A stretch of 64,000 bases of DNA, from positions 97,025 through 161,024 of the forward strand of contig CAWEUU010000002.1 in NCBI GenBank assembly GCA_963812335.1, given 5' to 3'. This DNA is from VRUE01 sp963812335. GTDB taxonomy: Bacteria > Actinomycetota > Thermoleophilia > Solirubrobacterales > 70-9. The notes under the pieces were generated by a model, which saw only the letters and a list, made by a program, of their open reading frames with translations, searched no databases and had not been told where the DNA came from. Of this stretch, positions 36,989 to 45,055 are shown one piece after another. The translations under genes and the position numbers were made by a program. The first letter of the stretch is position 1. Each line of letters begins with the position of its first letter.

Positions 36989-37184
36989 GCGAAATCTCCT
37001 TGTTCGTGACCGCGGATCGACGGCCGAGTTTGGACACAAACGATTAGACCACCCGGGCGAGGAGCCCGAGCCGCGGGTTGCGATCCCATGGGCCGATCGG
37101 CCCATCTGCGGCTACCGAAAATGCTCAGCCGCGCAGCTCGGCGCGCCTGACCTTGCCGCTCGCGGTCTTCGGCAGCTCGGCGGC
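36983..37184. repeat. 202-bp direct repeat, copy 1
   Basis: Identical to 37860-38061 over all 202 bases (offset 877). It holds the first codon and ribosome-binding site of the paralogue A gene, its upstream region with an 18-bp perfect palindrome (37088-37105), and 60 bp matching the 3' end of the acyl-CoA synthetase gene. Confidence 0.97.
37125..37184 (-). pseudogene. 60-bp remnant of the acyl-CoA synthetase 3' end
   Basis: Bases 37125-37184 equal 38002-38061, the last 19 codons and stop of the acyl-CoA synthetase gene (ending GKVRRAELRG). No upstream part exists here, so it is a by-product of the duplication. Confidence 0.9.
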
Positions 37185-37241
37185 CGGTCGACATCGACGA
37201 ATCGCCGCCCGGCTAGGACCGGACGGCGACTCGTCGGCATG

Positions 37242-37865
37242 TCAGCCGACTTTCCTCAGTTTCCCTTCGAACTTCACACCCGGCTTGCTGCAGGCGCCGC
37301 CGATGTTGGTGGTGTCCGAGGAGACCACCAGCTTGTAGTGGTAGTTCGAGGTCACCGTCAGGCTCCAGAACCTGATGGGTCCTTTCTGGTCGGGCTCGGC
37401 GGTGTACCCCCCGGTCAGCTTGTTCGCGGTGAGCTGCGCCTCTTCGCTTTCGAAGAGGCTGGAGGATCCGATAACGGTGAGGCACGTCGTGGCCGTCGGG
37501 AAGACGACCAAGAACCGTTTGCGGCTGCGGATCTCGAGGTCGATCCCGCCCTCGCCTTTGTATTTGCCGATCTTGAGCCAGTTGCCGCCGCCGCCCCTGC
37601 AGCCCCTGCGCTTGCCTTTGCCCTTGCGCCCATTCCTGGCCTTGGCGCTGGCCGACGCGGAGCGGTGCGCCTTGCTCCTGCGCCGTCCGTTGCGCTTGCC
37701 GCGCTTGCCCTTGCATCCGCGAGCCTTGCTCTTGCCCCGCTTGCTCTTCTTTCCGGACTTGGCCGAGGCATCGGCGCCACTGCCCTGTTCGGCCACCGCT
37801 ACGTTGCTGAGCCCGAGCGCCAGCGCCAGGGCGGCGACGAGTGCGAGCAGGATGCTTCTTCTCAC
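37242..37865 (-). CDS. secreted Lys/Arg-rich paralogue B
   Basis: From GTG at 37865 the product has 207 residues: signal peptide RRSILLALVAALALALGLS, a basic linker of about 65 residues with RRSKAHRSASASAKARNGRKG, and a beta-rich domain with TTCLTVIG, WSLTVTSNYHYKLV and GACSKPGVKFEGKLRKVG. Plan and end motifs match paralogue A, but the domains are strongly diverged while the upstream 202 bp are identical. Unknown function. Confidence 0.82.
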   Translation of the reverse strand: MRRSILLALVAALALALGLSNVAVAEQGSGADASAKSGKKSKRGKSKARGCKGKRGKRNGRRRSKAHRSASASAKARNGRKGKGKRRGCRGGGGNWLKIGKYKGEGGIDLEIRSRKRFLVVFPTATTCLTVIGSSSLFESEEAQLTANKLTGGYTAEPDQKGPIRFWSLTVTSNYHYKLVVSSDTTNIGGACSKPGVKFEGKLRKVG

Positions 37866-38061
37866 GCGAAATCTCCTTGTTCGTGACCGCGGATCGACGG
37901 CCGAGTTTGGACACAAACGATTAGACCACCCGGGCGAGGAGCCCGAGCCGCGGGTTGCGATCCCATGGGCCGATCGGCCCATCTGCGGCTACCGAAAATG
38001 CTCAGCCGCGCAGCTCGGCGCGCCTGACCTTGCCGCTCGCGGTCTTCGGCAGCTCGGCGGC
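37860..38061. repeat. 202-bp direct repeat, copy 2
   Basis: Second copy of the repeat at 36983-37184, in what is probably the original context: start of paralogue B, its promoter region with the 18-bp palindrome (37965-37982), and the true 3' end of the acyl-CoA synthetase gene. Confidence 0.97.
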
Positions 38062-39438
38062 GAACTCGACGATGCGGGGGAACTTGTAGGGGGCGGTCTC
38101 GCGCTTGCAGTGCTGCTGCAGCTCGTGGGCGAGTTGCTCGCTCGGCTCGCGCTCGTGCGGCACCACGATCGCGCGCACTACGGCGCCACGCTCGGGGTCG
38201 GGGGCGGCGACGGCGGCGGCCTCTGCGACCGCGGGATGGGCGAGCAGCGCCGCCTCGACCTCAACCGGGCCGATCCGGTAGCCGGAGGAGACGATCACGT
38301 CGTCGCCGCGGCCTTCGAAGAAGAGGTGGCCGTCCTCCTCCTCGCGGACGAGGTCGCCAGTCGGCCACCATTCGCCCTCGAAGCGCTCGCCGTCGAGGTA
38401 GCGCGAGAAGAAGGTGGGGGAGGAGGAAGCGCGCAGTTGCAGCTCGCCCTCGACCACGCGCACGTCGATCCCCGGCAGCGGTTTGCCCATCGAGCCGGGG
38501 CGCACCGGTTCGCCTTCGAGGTTGCCACTGATGTGCCCGGTCTCGGTCTGGCCGTAGCCGTCGGCGGGCTGCAGGCCGGTCGCCGCCTCGAAGGCCGCGA
38601 TCGTCTCTGCCTCCAGCGCCTCGCCGGCCGAGACCATGCGGCGCAGCGCCGGCAGCGGGCGCAGCGCCGTGCGCTTGGCCAGCATCCGGTACTCGGTCGG
38701 CGCCTGGCAGAGCACGTTGACCCCGAGCGCCTCGATCATCTCGAGCCGCTCGGCCGGGTCGAAGCGGCCAGCGTGGATCGTCGCCGCGGCGCCGGTCAGC
38801 CAGGGGGCGAGGAAGACGTTGCGGGCCGACTTCGACCAACCGGGAGCGGTCGTGCACCAGACCAGCTCGCCGGGCCGCGAGGCGAGCCAATGCTCGGCCT
38901 GGGCGTGCTGCCCGGCCAGGTAGCGGTAGGCGTGGACGACGCCGCGCGGCTCGCCGGTCGTGCCCGAGGTGAAGACGATCAGCGCCGGGTCCTCCGCCTC
39001 CATCGGCTCGATCGCCGCCGGAGTCTCCTGCGGGCGATCCTCGTCGAGCGTCGCGGCGACCTCGGCCAGGGTCATCGCCGGCACCCCGTCGGGCAACTCG
39101 CCGAGCAGGCTCTCGTCGGCGACGCAGAGCGCCGGCGCGGCGGCGCCCACCCGCAACTCGAGGTCGTGGCGGCGCAACTGGGGCGTGCAGGGCAGGGCGA
39201 CGGCGCCCATCCGCCAGCAGGCGAGCAGGGTCAGCGCCCACTCGATCCGGTTGCCGAGCAGGGTCATCACCACGTCGCCGCGCTGCACGCCGCGCGCGGC
39301 GAAAGCCCCCGAGAGCCCGGCCGAGCGCGCGATCAACTCGCCGAAGTGCCAGTCGCGCCGCTCGCCCTCGGCGTCGATCGCGACGATTCCCAGCCGCGAG
39401 GCGGGGGAGCGTTCCATCACGTCCTCGACGAAGTTCAC
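38002..39438 (-). CDS. acyl-CoA synthetase (AMP-forming, medium-chain-like)
   Basis: Activates a carboxylic acid to acyl-CoA through an acyl-AMP. The 478-residue product has the P-loop FTSGTTGEPRGVVHAY, the A5 motif DGYGQTETG, the A7 segment WPTGDLVREEEDGHLFFEGR, A8 GYRIGPVEVE and the catalytic lysine in TASGKVRRAEL. The WCTTAPGWSKSA segment and overall pattern resemble medium-chain (ACSM-type) ligases. Slightly short for the family (about 530) owing to a brief N-terminus. The 3' end is duplicated 877 bp downstream. Confidence 0.92.
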   Translation of the reverse strand: MNFVEDVMERSPASRLGIVAIDAEGERRDWHFGELIARSAGLSGAFAARGVQRGDVVMTLLGNRIEWALTLLACWRMGAVALPCTPQLRRHDLELRVGAAAPALCVADESLLGELPDGVPAMTLAEVAATLDEDRPQETPAAIEPMEAEDPALIVFTSGTTGEPRGVVHAYRYLAGQHAQAEHWLASRPGELVWCTTAPGWSKSARNVFLAPWLTGAAATIHAGRFDPAERLEMIEALGVNVLCQAPTEYRMLAKRTALRPLPALRRMVSAGEALEAETIAAFEAATGLQPADGYGQTETGHISGNLEGEPVRPGSMGKPLPGIDVRVVEGELQLRASSSPTFFSRYLDGERFEGEWWPTGDLVREEEDGHLFFEGRGDDVIVSSGYRIGPVEVEAALLAHPAVAEAAAVAAPDPERGAVVRAIVVPHEREPSEQLAHELQQHCKRETAPYKFPRIVEFAAELPKTASGKVRRAELRG

Positions 39439-39462
39439 CCGCGGCAGTCTGCCGCAGCGTGC

Positions 39463-39503
39463 CGTTCGCTGTTTGTTGCCCTATGCGCGACAAACAGCGA
39501 ACG
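39463..39503. repeat. 14-bp perfect hairpin of the CGCTGTT family
   Basis: CGTTCGCTGTTTGT (39463-39476) and ACAAACAGCGAACG (39490-39503) are perfect complements with a 13-nt loop. It lies between the MMPL stop and the acyl-CoA synthetase start. A 6-bp hairpin GCGGCA-GTC-TGCCGC (39441-39455) is adjacent. The arm is shared with the hairpin at 15203. Confidence 0.85.
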
Positions 39504-39511
39504 CGAGCCGG

Positions 39512-41677
39512 TCAGGTTGGCTCGGCGGCGGGGTCCGGGCTTGGCGGCTCGGCCTCTGAAATGCCCCAGCGCTGCTGGATGCGGCGCAGCGGCCTCGGCG
39601 CCCACCAGTTCCAGTCGCCGAAGAGGCGCATCAGCGAGGGCACGAGCAGGGCGCGGACGACCGTCGCGTCGAGCATCACCCCGAAGGCCATCCCGATCGC
39701 GATCTGCTTGACGAAGAAGACGCTGCTGACGCTGAAGGCGAGGAAGACGATCGCGATCGCCAGCGCCGCGGCGGTGATCACGCGGCCGGTGCGGCCGATC
39801 CCGGTCGCGACCGCCTCCTCGTTGCTGTCGCCGAGGTCGTAGCGCTCTTTGATCCGCGCCATCACCAGCACCGCGTAGTCGGTGGCGAGGCCGAAGATCA
39901 CGGCAAAGAGGAAGACGAGGCTGGTCGTCTCGATCGCCGCCGGGCCGGTGTAGGCGAGCGGCCCGTCGAGCCAGCCGGCCTGGAAGGCGAGCACGAGGAT
40001 GCCGAGCGTCGCGCCCAGCGTCAGCGAGTTCATCACCAGCGTCTTGACCGGCAGCAGCACCGAGCCGGTCAGCAGGAAGAGGATGATCAGCGTGGTCAGG
40101 ACGACGATGCCGACGACCAGCGGCGCGTGCTCGATCAGGCTCTGCTTCTGGTCGATGAAGCCGGCCGTGTTGCCGGAGACGAGCATCGCCGAGGCCCCTG
40201 GGGGGTCGAGGTCGCGAATCCGGTGGACGACGTCCTGGGTGCCGGGGTCGAGGGCCGCCCCGGCGAGGGCGAAGTTGGCGAATGCGACTCCATCCCCGGC
40301 GGGCACGAACGGGGCGCCTCCGGTGACCCCGTCGATCGCTTCGACCTCGCGCTGGAAGCCGGCCAGCTGCCCCCGGCCGGCGTCGCCCTCAACGGTGACG
40401 GTGACCGCCTCGGTGACGTCGCGCGGGTAGTGCGCTTCGAGGTAGTCGTAGGCCTTGGCCGCGGGTTGGTCGGGCGGCACCGCTTCGGCGCTGGGGCCGG
40501 TCAGCGTCGTCCACAGCAGTGGCGCGGCGGCGGCGAGCAGCAGGACGGAGCTGGCCAGCGCCACCGCCACCGGGCGGCGCATGACGCCGCGGGCGAGGCG
40601 GTACCAACCGTCGGAGGCGTCCGATACCGCCGGCCCGCGGCGGATCGAGAGCGCGTCGATGCGCGGCCCGAGCAGGGCCAGCAGCGAGGGCACGACGAGG
40701 ATCGCCATCAGCGCGGAGAGCACCGCGACCGAGGCGCCGGCGACCGCCATCGAGTAGAGGAAGCGCTGCGGCATCACGATCAGCGCCGCCATCGCCGCCG
40801 CGACCGTGAGCCCGGAAAAGACGGCGGTGCGGCCGGCGGTGAGAACGGTGCGGCGGTGCGCCTCCCGCGGTGCACCGCCGCCGCCGATCTCCTCGCGGTA
40901 ACGCGAGACCATGAGCAGGGCGTAGTCGACCGCCAGGCCGAGGCTGAGCCCGGTGGCGATGTTGAGCGCGAACACCGAGGCATCGGTGAAGCTCGCCATC
41001 ACCCGCAGGACGAGCAGCGTTCCGGCGATAGAGATTACGCCGAGCAGGAGGGGGATCGAGGCAGCGACGACGCCGCGGAAGACGAAGAGCAGCAACAGCG
41101 CGAGGATCGGGAAGGCGATCAGCTCGGCCTTGGTCAGGTCCTCGCGGGTCTGGTCGTTCGTCTCGTTGAAGCCCGGGGCGAAGCCGCCCATGCCGACGTC
41201 GAGGGTGCTCGCGGCGGCGATCGGCGCGGCGCCTTCGGCGGCGTAACCGCCGGCGTCCTCGAGGTCGGGGGTCGAGAGATAGCCGGTGATCGCCACCGAT
41301 TCGCCGTCGCGGGCGATCAGCTTGACGCCGGCGCGGCGGTCGCGCAGCGGGTTGACGACCCGACCGACGTATTCGACCTGCGCCAGCTCGCGGCTCAGCC
41401 GCCCGACCTCGCGGCGCACCGCCGGGCTACTCGTGTCGAGCTTGCCGCCGCCGGGGGAGCGGACGACGTAGACGATCGCCGGGCTGGGGTAGTAGCCGAG
41501 CTCGTCGCGGAGCAATACCCCGGCGCGCTCGCTCTCCGAGGCGCTGTCGGTGAAGCCGGCCGCCTTGAGATGGCTCTCGACGTCTCTGCCGATCGAACCG
41601 GCAAGCAGGACGAAGACGGCGACGGCGGCGAGGATCAGCTTGGGGCGCTTCCAGGTGAGGTCGGCGATGCGGTTCAT
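39512..41677 (-). CDS. MMPL-family RND transporter (second)
   Basis: About 721 residues from ATG at 41677. Two halves with large extracytoplasmic loops; the conserved helices read LGLAVDYALLMVSRYREEIG and FGLATDYAVLVMARIKERYD, both with the family aspartate-tyrosine pair. Hydrophobic-compound export is expected. The upstream 23 residues in frame lack membrane-protein character and a ribosome-binding site, so the ATG is preferred. Divergent from the HxlR-type regulator with a shared operator-like palindrome, suggesting that regulator controls it. Confidence 0.92.
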   Translation of the reverse strand: MNRIADLTWKRPKLILAAVAVFVLLAGSIGRDVESHLKAAGFTDSASESERAGVLLRDELGYYPSPAIVYVVRSPGGGKLDTSSPAVRREVGRLSRELAQVEYVGRVVNPLRDRRAGVKLIARDGESVAITGYLSTPDLEDAGGYAAEGAAPIAAASTLDVGMGGFAPGFNETNDQTREDLTKAELIAFPILALLLLFVFRGVVAASIPLLLGVISIAGTLLVLRVMASFTDASVFALNIATGLSLGLAVDYALLMVSRYREEIGGGGAPREAHRRTVLTAGRTAVFSGLTVAAAMAALIVMPQRFLYSMAVAGASVAVLSALMAILVVPSLLALLGPRIDALSIRRGPAVSDASDGWYRLARGVMRRPVAVALASSVLLLAAAAPLLWTTLTGPSAEAVPPDQPAAKAYDYLEAHYPRDVTEAVTVTVEGDAGRGQLAGFQREVEAIDGVTGGAPFVPAGDGVAFANFALAGAALDPGTQDVVHRIRDLDPPGASAMLVSGNTAGFIDQKQSLIEHAPLVVGIVVLTTLIILFLLTGSVLLPVKTLVMNSLTLGATLGILVLAFQAGWLDGPLAYTGPAAIETTSLVFLFAVIFGLATDYAVLVMARIKERYDLGDSNEEAVATGIGRTGRVITAAALAIAIVFLAFSVSSVFFVKQIAIGMAFGVMLDATVVRALLVPSLMRLFGDWNWWAPRPLRRIQQRWGISEAEPPSPDPAAEPT

Positions 41678-41733
41678 CGCGGAATGAAACGCGCCGGGAG
41701 GAGGAGACGTGACATCGGCGGCACCGTACCAGG

Positions 41734-41756
41734 TTTCAAAGCGCACACTTTGGAAA
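41734..41756. promoter_or_regulatory. operator-like palindrome between MMPL gene and HxlR regulator
   Basis: TTTCAAAG (41734-41741) and CTTTGGAAA (41748-41756) form a near-perfect inverted repeat (one extra G) around CGCACA, in the only AT-rich part of the divergent spacer. Spacing and place fit a winged-helix dimer site. Confidence 0.55.
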
Positions 41757-41793
41757 TCAAATTAAGCTTGCTACGATCACTACCATCGGATTG

Positions 41794-42474
41794 ATGGGGA
41801 GACGTGAATACGACCAGTCGTGCAGCCTCGCCGGCGCGCTCGACCGGATCGGTGAGCGCTGGTCGCTGCTGATCGTGCGTGAGCTCTCGCTCGGGCCACT
41901 GCGTTTCTCCGACCTCGTCGTCAACGTCGGCGGCGCCCCGACCGACGTGTTGACCAAGCGCCTGCGCGACCTCGAGCAGCACGGGATCGTCCGCCGCCGC
42001 CCGCTCGACCCACCGGCCGGCGGGTCCGTCTATGAGCTGACCGAGATCGGTTGGGACCTCGAGCCGGCGATGCTCGAGCTGGGCCGTTGGGGCATGCACT
42101 TCGAACGGGCCGAAGATGTCGCCGACCTGCCGCCGACCCACCTTGCCAATGCGGTCCGGCTGATCCTCCGGCCGCCGGTCGATGCGCGCATGGCGGTCGT
42201 TGTGCACAGCGGCGATCTGAGCTACACGCTGCGCATCGCCGACGGTTGGGTCGCCGCCGCCCGCGGCGCTGCCGAGAACGCCGACCTGGTCCTCAACGGC
42301 GGGCCCGCCGCGATCCTCGTCGCCCTGGTAGCCGGCGAGGCGGCCGAGGCGGGGATTGAGATCGAGGGCGACCGCGCCGCTCTGACGCGGCTGCGGGCGA
42401 TGATCGCGCTGCCCGAGAAGCTGCGCGAGGAAACACTCGCCGTCGCCGCTCAGGCAGCGCCCGCAGCCGCCTAG
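41794..42474 (+). CDS. HxlR-family regulator with C-terminal SCP2-like domain
   Basis: A 227-residue-class transcription factor. The N-terminal winged helix is HxlR type: CSLAGALDRIGERWSLLIVR, LRFSDLVVNVGGAPTDVLTK (long HTH), LEQHGIVRRRPL. The C-terminal half (about 125-215), with VVVHSGDLSYTLRIADG and ADLVLNGGPAAILVALVAG, resembles SCP2 sterol-carrier folds, a possible lipid-sensing part. TTG at 41791 or ATG at 41794 may start. Divergent from an MMPL gene and convergent with the lipid operon, both fitting a lipid-responsive regulator. Confidence 0.87.
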   Translation: MGRREYDQSCSLAGALDRIGERWSLLIVRELSLGPLRFSDLVVNVGGAPTDVLTKRLRDLEQHGIVRRRPLDPPAGGSVYELTEIGWDLEPAMLELGRWGMHFERAEDVADLPPTHLANAVRLILRPPVDARMAVVVHSGDLSYTLRIADGWVAAARGAAENADLVLNGGPAAILVALVAGEAAEAGIEIEGDRAALTRLRAMIALPEKLREETLAVAAQAAPAAA

Positions 42475-42481
42475 CCTTGAC

Positions 42482-43690
42482 CTAGCGCAGTTCGGCCGAG
42501 CTCTTGCCGAGCAGCTGCCGGGCCACGATCAGCAGCTGGATCTGCTGCGTGCCCTCGAAGATGTCGAGGATCTTCGAGTCGCGGGCCCACTTCTCCAGCA
42601 GCTCGTCCTCGCCGTAGCCGACCGCGCCGCAGAGCTCGACGCAACCGAGGGTGACGTCGACGCAGGTGCGCCCGGCCTTGGCCTTCGCCATCGAGGCCTG
42701 CAGCGAGTTGGGCTTGTTGTTGTCGGCCATCCAGGCCGCGTGCAGGGTGAGCAGGCGGGCCGCCTCGAAGTCGGCCTCCATCTCCAGGTAGCGCGCGACG
42801 GCGGCCGGCTGCGACAGCGCCGGCACCGCGTAGTCGATCTCGACCCCGGCCTCGCTGAGGCACTCGCGGGCGCGCTCGAGCGCGGCGCGGGCGACGCCGA
42901 CCGCCATCGCGGCGACCAGCGGCCGCGTGTTGTCGAAGGTTTCCATCACCCCGGCGAAGCCCTTCTCCTTGACCTCGGGGTCGCCGAGCAGCGCCTCCTT
43001 CGGCACCCGGCAGTCCTGCAGGGTGAAGTTGGCGGTGTCGGAGGCGCGGATGCCGAGCTTGTGCTCGAGCCGGTCGAGGTTCAGGCCCGGGTTGTCGCGC
43101 TCGACGATGAACGACTTGATCGCCGCCCGGCCCTTGGAGCGGTCGAGCGAGGCCCAGACGACGATCAGGTCGGCGCGGTCGCCGGAGGTGACGAAGATCT
43201 TCTCGCCGTTGAGCACGTACTCGTCGCCGTCGAGCTCGGCCGTGGTGCGGATCGCGGCCGAGTCCGAGCCGGCCTCGGGCTCGGTGATCGCCATCGCCGC
43301 CCACTTGCCGCCGTAGCGCTCGAGCTGCTCCGCGGTCGCGACCGAGGCGATCGCCGAGTTGCCGAGGCCCTGGCGCGGCATCGAGAGCAGCAGGCCGACG
43401 TCGCCCCAGCAGAGCTCGATGATGCCGAGCACGGTCGAGAGGTTCGAGCCGTTGCGGTTGGAGTCGCCGTCCTCGCTCGACTCGCGGCGCACGCCGGCGG
43501 CGCCGGCGCCGCCCATGTCGGATCCCTCGTTCATCCCGTCAATCAGCGAGGCGAGCATGTCGAGCTCCTTGGGATAGGAGTGCTCGGCCTCGTCGTACTT
43601 GCGCGAGATCGGCCGGAAGACCTCGGTCGCGACCTGGTTGGCCTGGCTTGCCAGCGGCTTGAACTTCTTCGGTATCTCGAGATTGATCAT
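42482..43690 (-). CDS. acyl-CoA dehydrogenase
   Basis: FAD enzyme introducing the alpha-beta double bond into acyl-CoA. The 402-residue product has the FAD/substrate segment MAITEPEAGSDSAAIRTTA, FVTSGDRADLIVVWASLD and a C-terminal GYGEDELLEKWARDSKILDI then FEGTQQIQLLIVARQLLGKS, where the FEGTQQIQ motif holds the family's typical base region. Last gene of the thiolase-fabG-maoC-acad-acad operon, 30 bp after the second dehydrogenase gene. Electron transfer to ETF is expected; chain-length specificity is unknown. Confidence 0.93.
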   Translation of the reverse strand: MINLEIPKKFKPLASQANQVATEVFRPISRKYDEAEHSYPKELDMLASLIDGMNEGSDMGGAGAAGVRRESSEDGDSNRNGSNLSTVLGIIELCWGDVGLLLSMPRQGLGNSAIASVATAEQLERYGGKWAAMAITEPEAGSDSAAIRTTAELDGDEYVLNGEKIFVTSGDRADLIVVWASLDRSKGRAAIKSFIVERDNPGLNLDRLEHKLGIRASDTANFTLQDCRVPKEALLGDPEVKEKGFAGVMETFDNTRPLVAAMAVGVARAALERARECLSEAGVEIDYAVPALSQPAAVARYLEMEADFEAARLLTLHAAWMADNNKPNSLQASMAKAKAGRTCVDVTLGCVELCGAVGYGEDELLEKWARDSKILDIFEGTQQIQLLIVARQLLGKSSAELR

Positions 43691-43720
43691 CGTTGTGCCT
43701 TTCGTTCGTTCAGGCCGGGC

Positions 43721-45055
43721 CTAGACGAGCAGGGCGCCCTCCATGACGCCCGCTGCACGCAGGTCGCGGTACCAGCGCTCGACCGGGTGCTCCTTGACGA
43801 AGCCGTGGCCGCCGAGCAGCTGCACTCCTTCCGATCCGATCTCCATCCCCTTGGCGGCGGCGAGCTTGCGCGCCAGGGCGGCCTCGCGGCCGAAGTCCTG
43901 GCCCTGGTCGGCGCGGCCGGCGGCGCGGTAGACGGCGAGCCGCAGCCCGTCGGTCTCGATGCCGATGTCGGAGACGCCGAAGGCGACCGCCTGGCGGTTG
44001 GAGACCGGTTCGCCGAAGGCGGTTCGTTCGTTGACGTAGGGGATCACGTAGTCGAGCACCGCCTGCGCGGCGCCGACCGCCAGCGCCGACCAGGCGATCC
44101 GCGCCCGCTGCACGCACTCGACGTAGTCCTCGCGCCTGCCCTCGCCGAGCAGTGCGCCGACGGGCAGGCGGACGTCGTCGATCAGCAGGCGGCCGGTGGC
44201 GGCGGCGCGCAGCCCCATCGCCGGCTCGTCCTGGACCGAGAGGCCGTCCTGGCCGGACTCGACCACGAACAGCGCCGGCCCGATGCCCTCGGCCTCGGCG
44301 GCGACGACGAACAGCTCGCACTCGGTGGCGCGGGCGAGCAGCGACTTGGCGCCGCTCAGCACCCAGTCCTCGCCCTCGCGCCGTGCCGTCGTCTGCGGCT
44401 TCAGCGGGTCGAAGAGCGGGCGTGGCTCGAGCAGCGCCAGCGCGGCGGCGGGCTGGTCCTCGCCGCCGAAGGCGGGCAGGTAGGCGGCCTCCTGCTCGGC
44501 GCTGCCCCACTGGCCGATCGCGGTCGCGACGGCGCCGGGGGCGAGCACGGCGTAGGCGACCCCCATGTCGCCGTGGGCGAGCGCCTCGCCGACCAGGGCT
44601 GCGGTCGTCGCCGCCTGCTCGTGCATCACGCCGCCGAGCTCCTCGGGGATGCCGAGCATGTTGACGCCGAGCTCGTTCGCCTGGGCGAGCAGCTCCGGCG
44701 CGATCTTGCGCTCGGCGTCGGCCTCCTGGGCGGCGGGTCGGACCTTAGCCTCGGCGAAGTCGCGCACCGCTTCCTGGAACATCTGCTGCTCCTCGTCGGG
44801 GGTGACGTCGAAGAGGGCACGGGGCTTGCTCGGAGCCTGGCGCGCCGGTTTGCCCAGCTTCTGCGCGGCCTTGAAGGTGCGCCCGGCGGCGGTCGCCGTG
44901 CGGAAACCCCCCTTGGTGCCCTGGAAGAGGGCGCGCTCGACCTGCTTGCGGACGCGGATCCGGTCGAGCAGGTCCGAGCCCGCGAGCCAGTTCAGCGCTC
45001 GCAAGCCGGCTCCCATGCTGCGCTCGGCCACGCTTGCGTTGCCATTTCCGTTCAC
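43721..45055 (-). CDS. divergent acyl-CoA dehydrogenase
   Basis: From GTG at 45055 the product has 444 residues. The N-terminal 85 residues are a non-enzymatic extension; the ACAD domain starts at FDVTPDEEQQMFQEAVRDFA. Substrate/FAD segments are less standard (ALALLEPRPLFDP in place of the usual TEPxAGSD), while WVLSGAKSLLARATECELF and the end LLGGHGFVKEHPVERWYRDL are clear. The GTG overlaps the MaoC stop (GTGA). The pair of dehydrogenases suggests a heteromeric enzyme, as in actinobacterial FadE-type steroid enzymes; this is inference. Confidence 0.88.
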   Translation of the reverse strand: MNGNGNASVAERSMGAGLRALNWLAGSDLLDRIRVRKQVERALFQGTKGGFRTATAAGRTFKAAQKLGKPARQAPSKPRALFDVTPDEEQQMFQEAVRDFAEAKVRPAAQEADAERKIAPELLAQANELGVNMLGIPEELGGVMHEQAATTAALVGEALAHGDMGVAYAVLAPGAVATAIGQWGSAEQEAAYLPAFGGEDQPAAALALLEPRPLFDPLKPQTTARREGEDWVLSGAKSLLARATECELFVVAAEAEGIGPALFVVESGQDGLSVQDEPAMGLRAAATGRLLIDDVRLPVGALLGEGRREDYVECVQRARIAWSALAVGAAQAVLDYVIPYVNERTAFGEPVSNRQAVAFGVSDIGIETDGLRLAVYRAAGRADQGQDFGREAALARKLAAAKGMEIGSEGVQLLGGHGFVKEHPVERWYRDLRAAGVMEGALLV

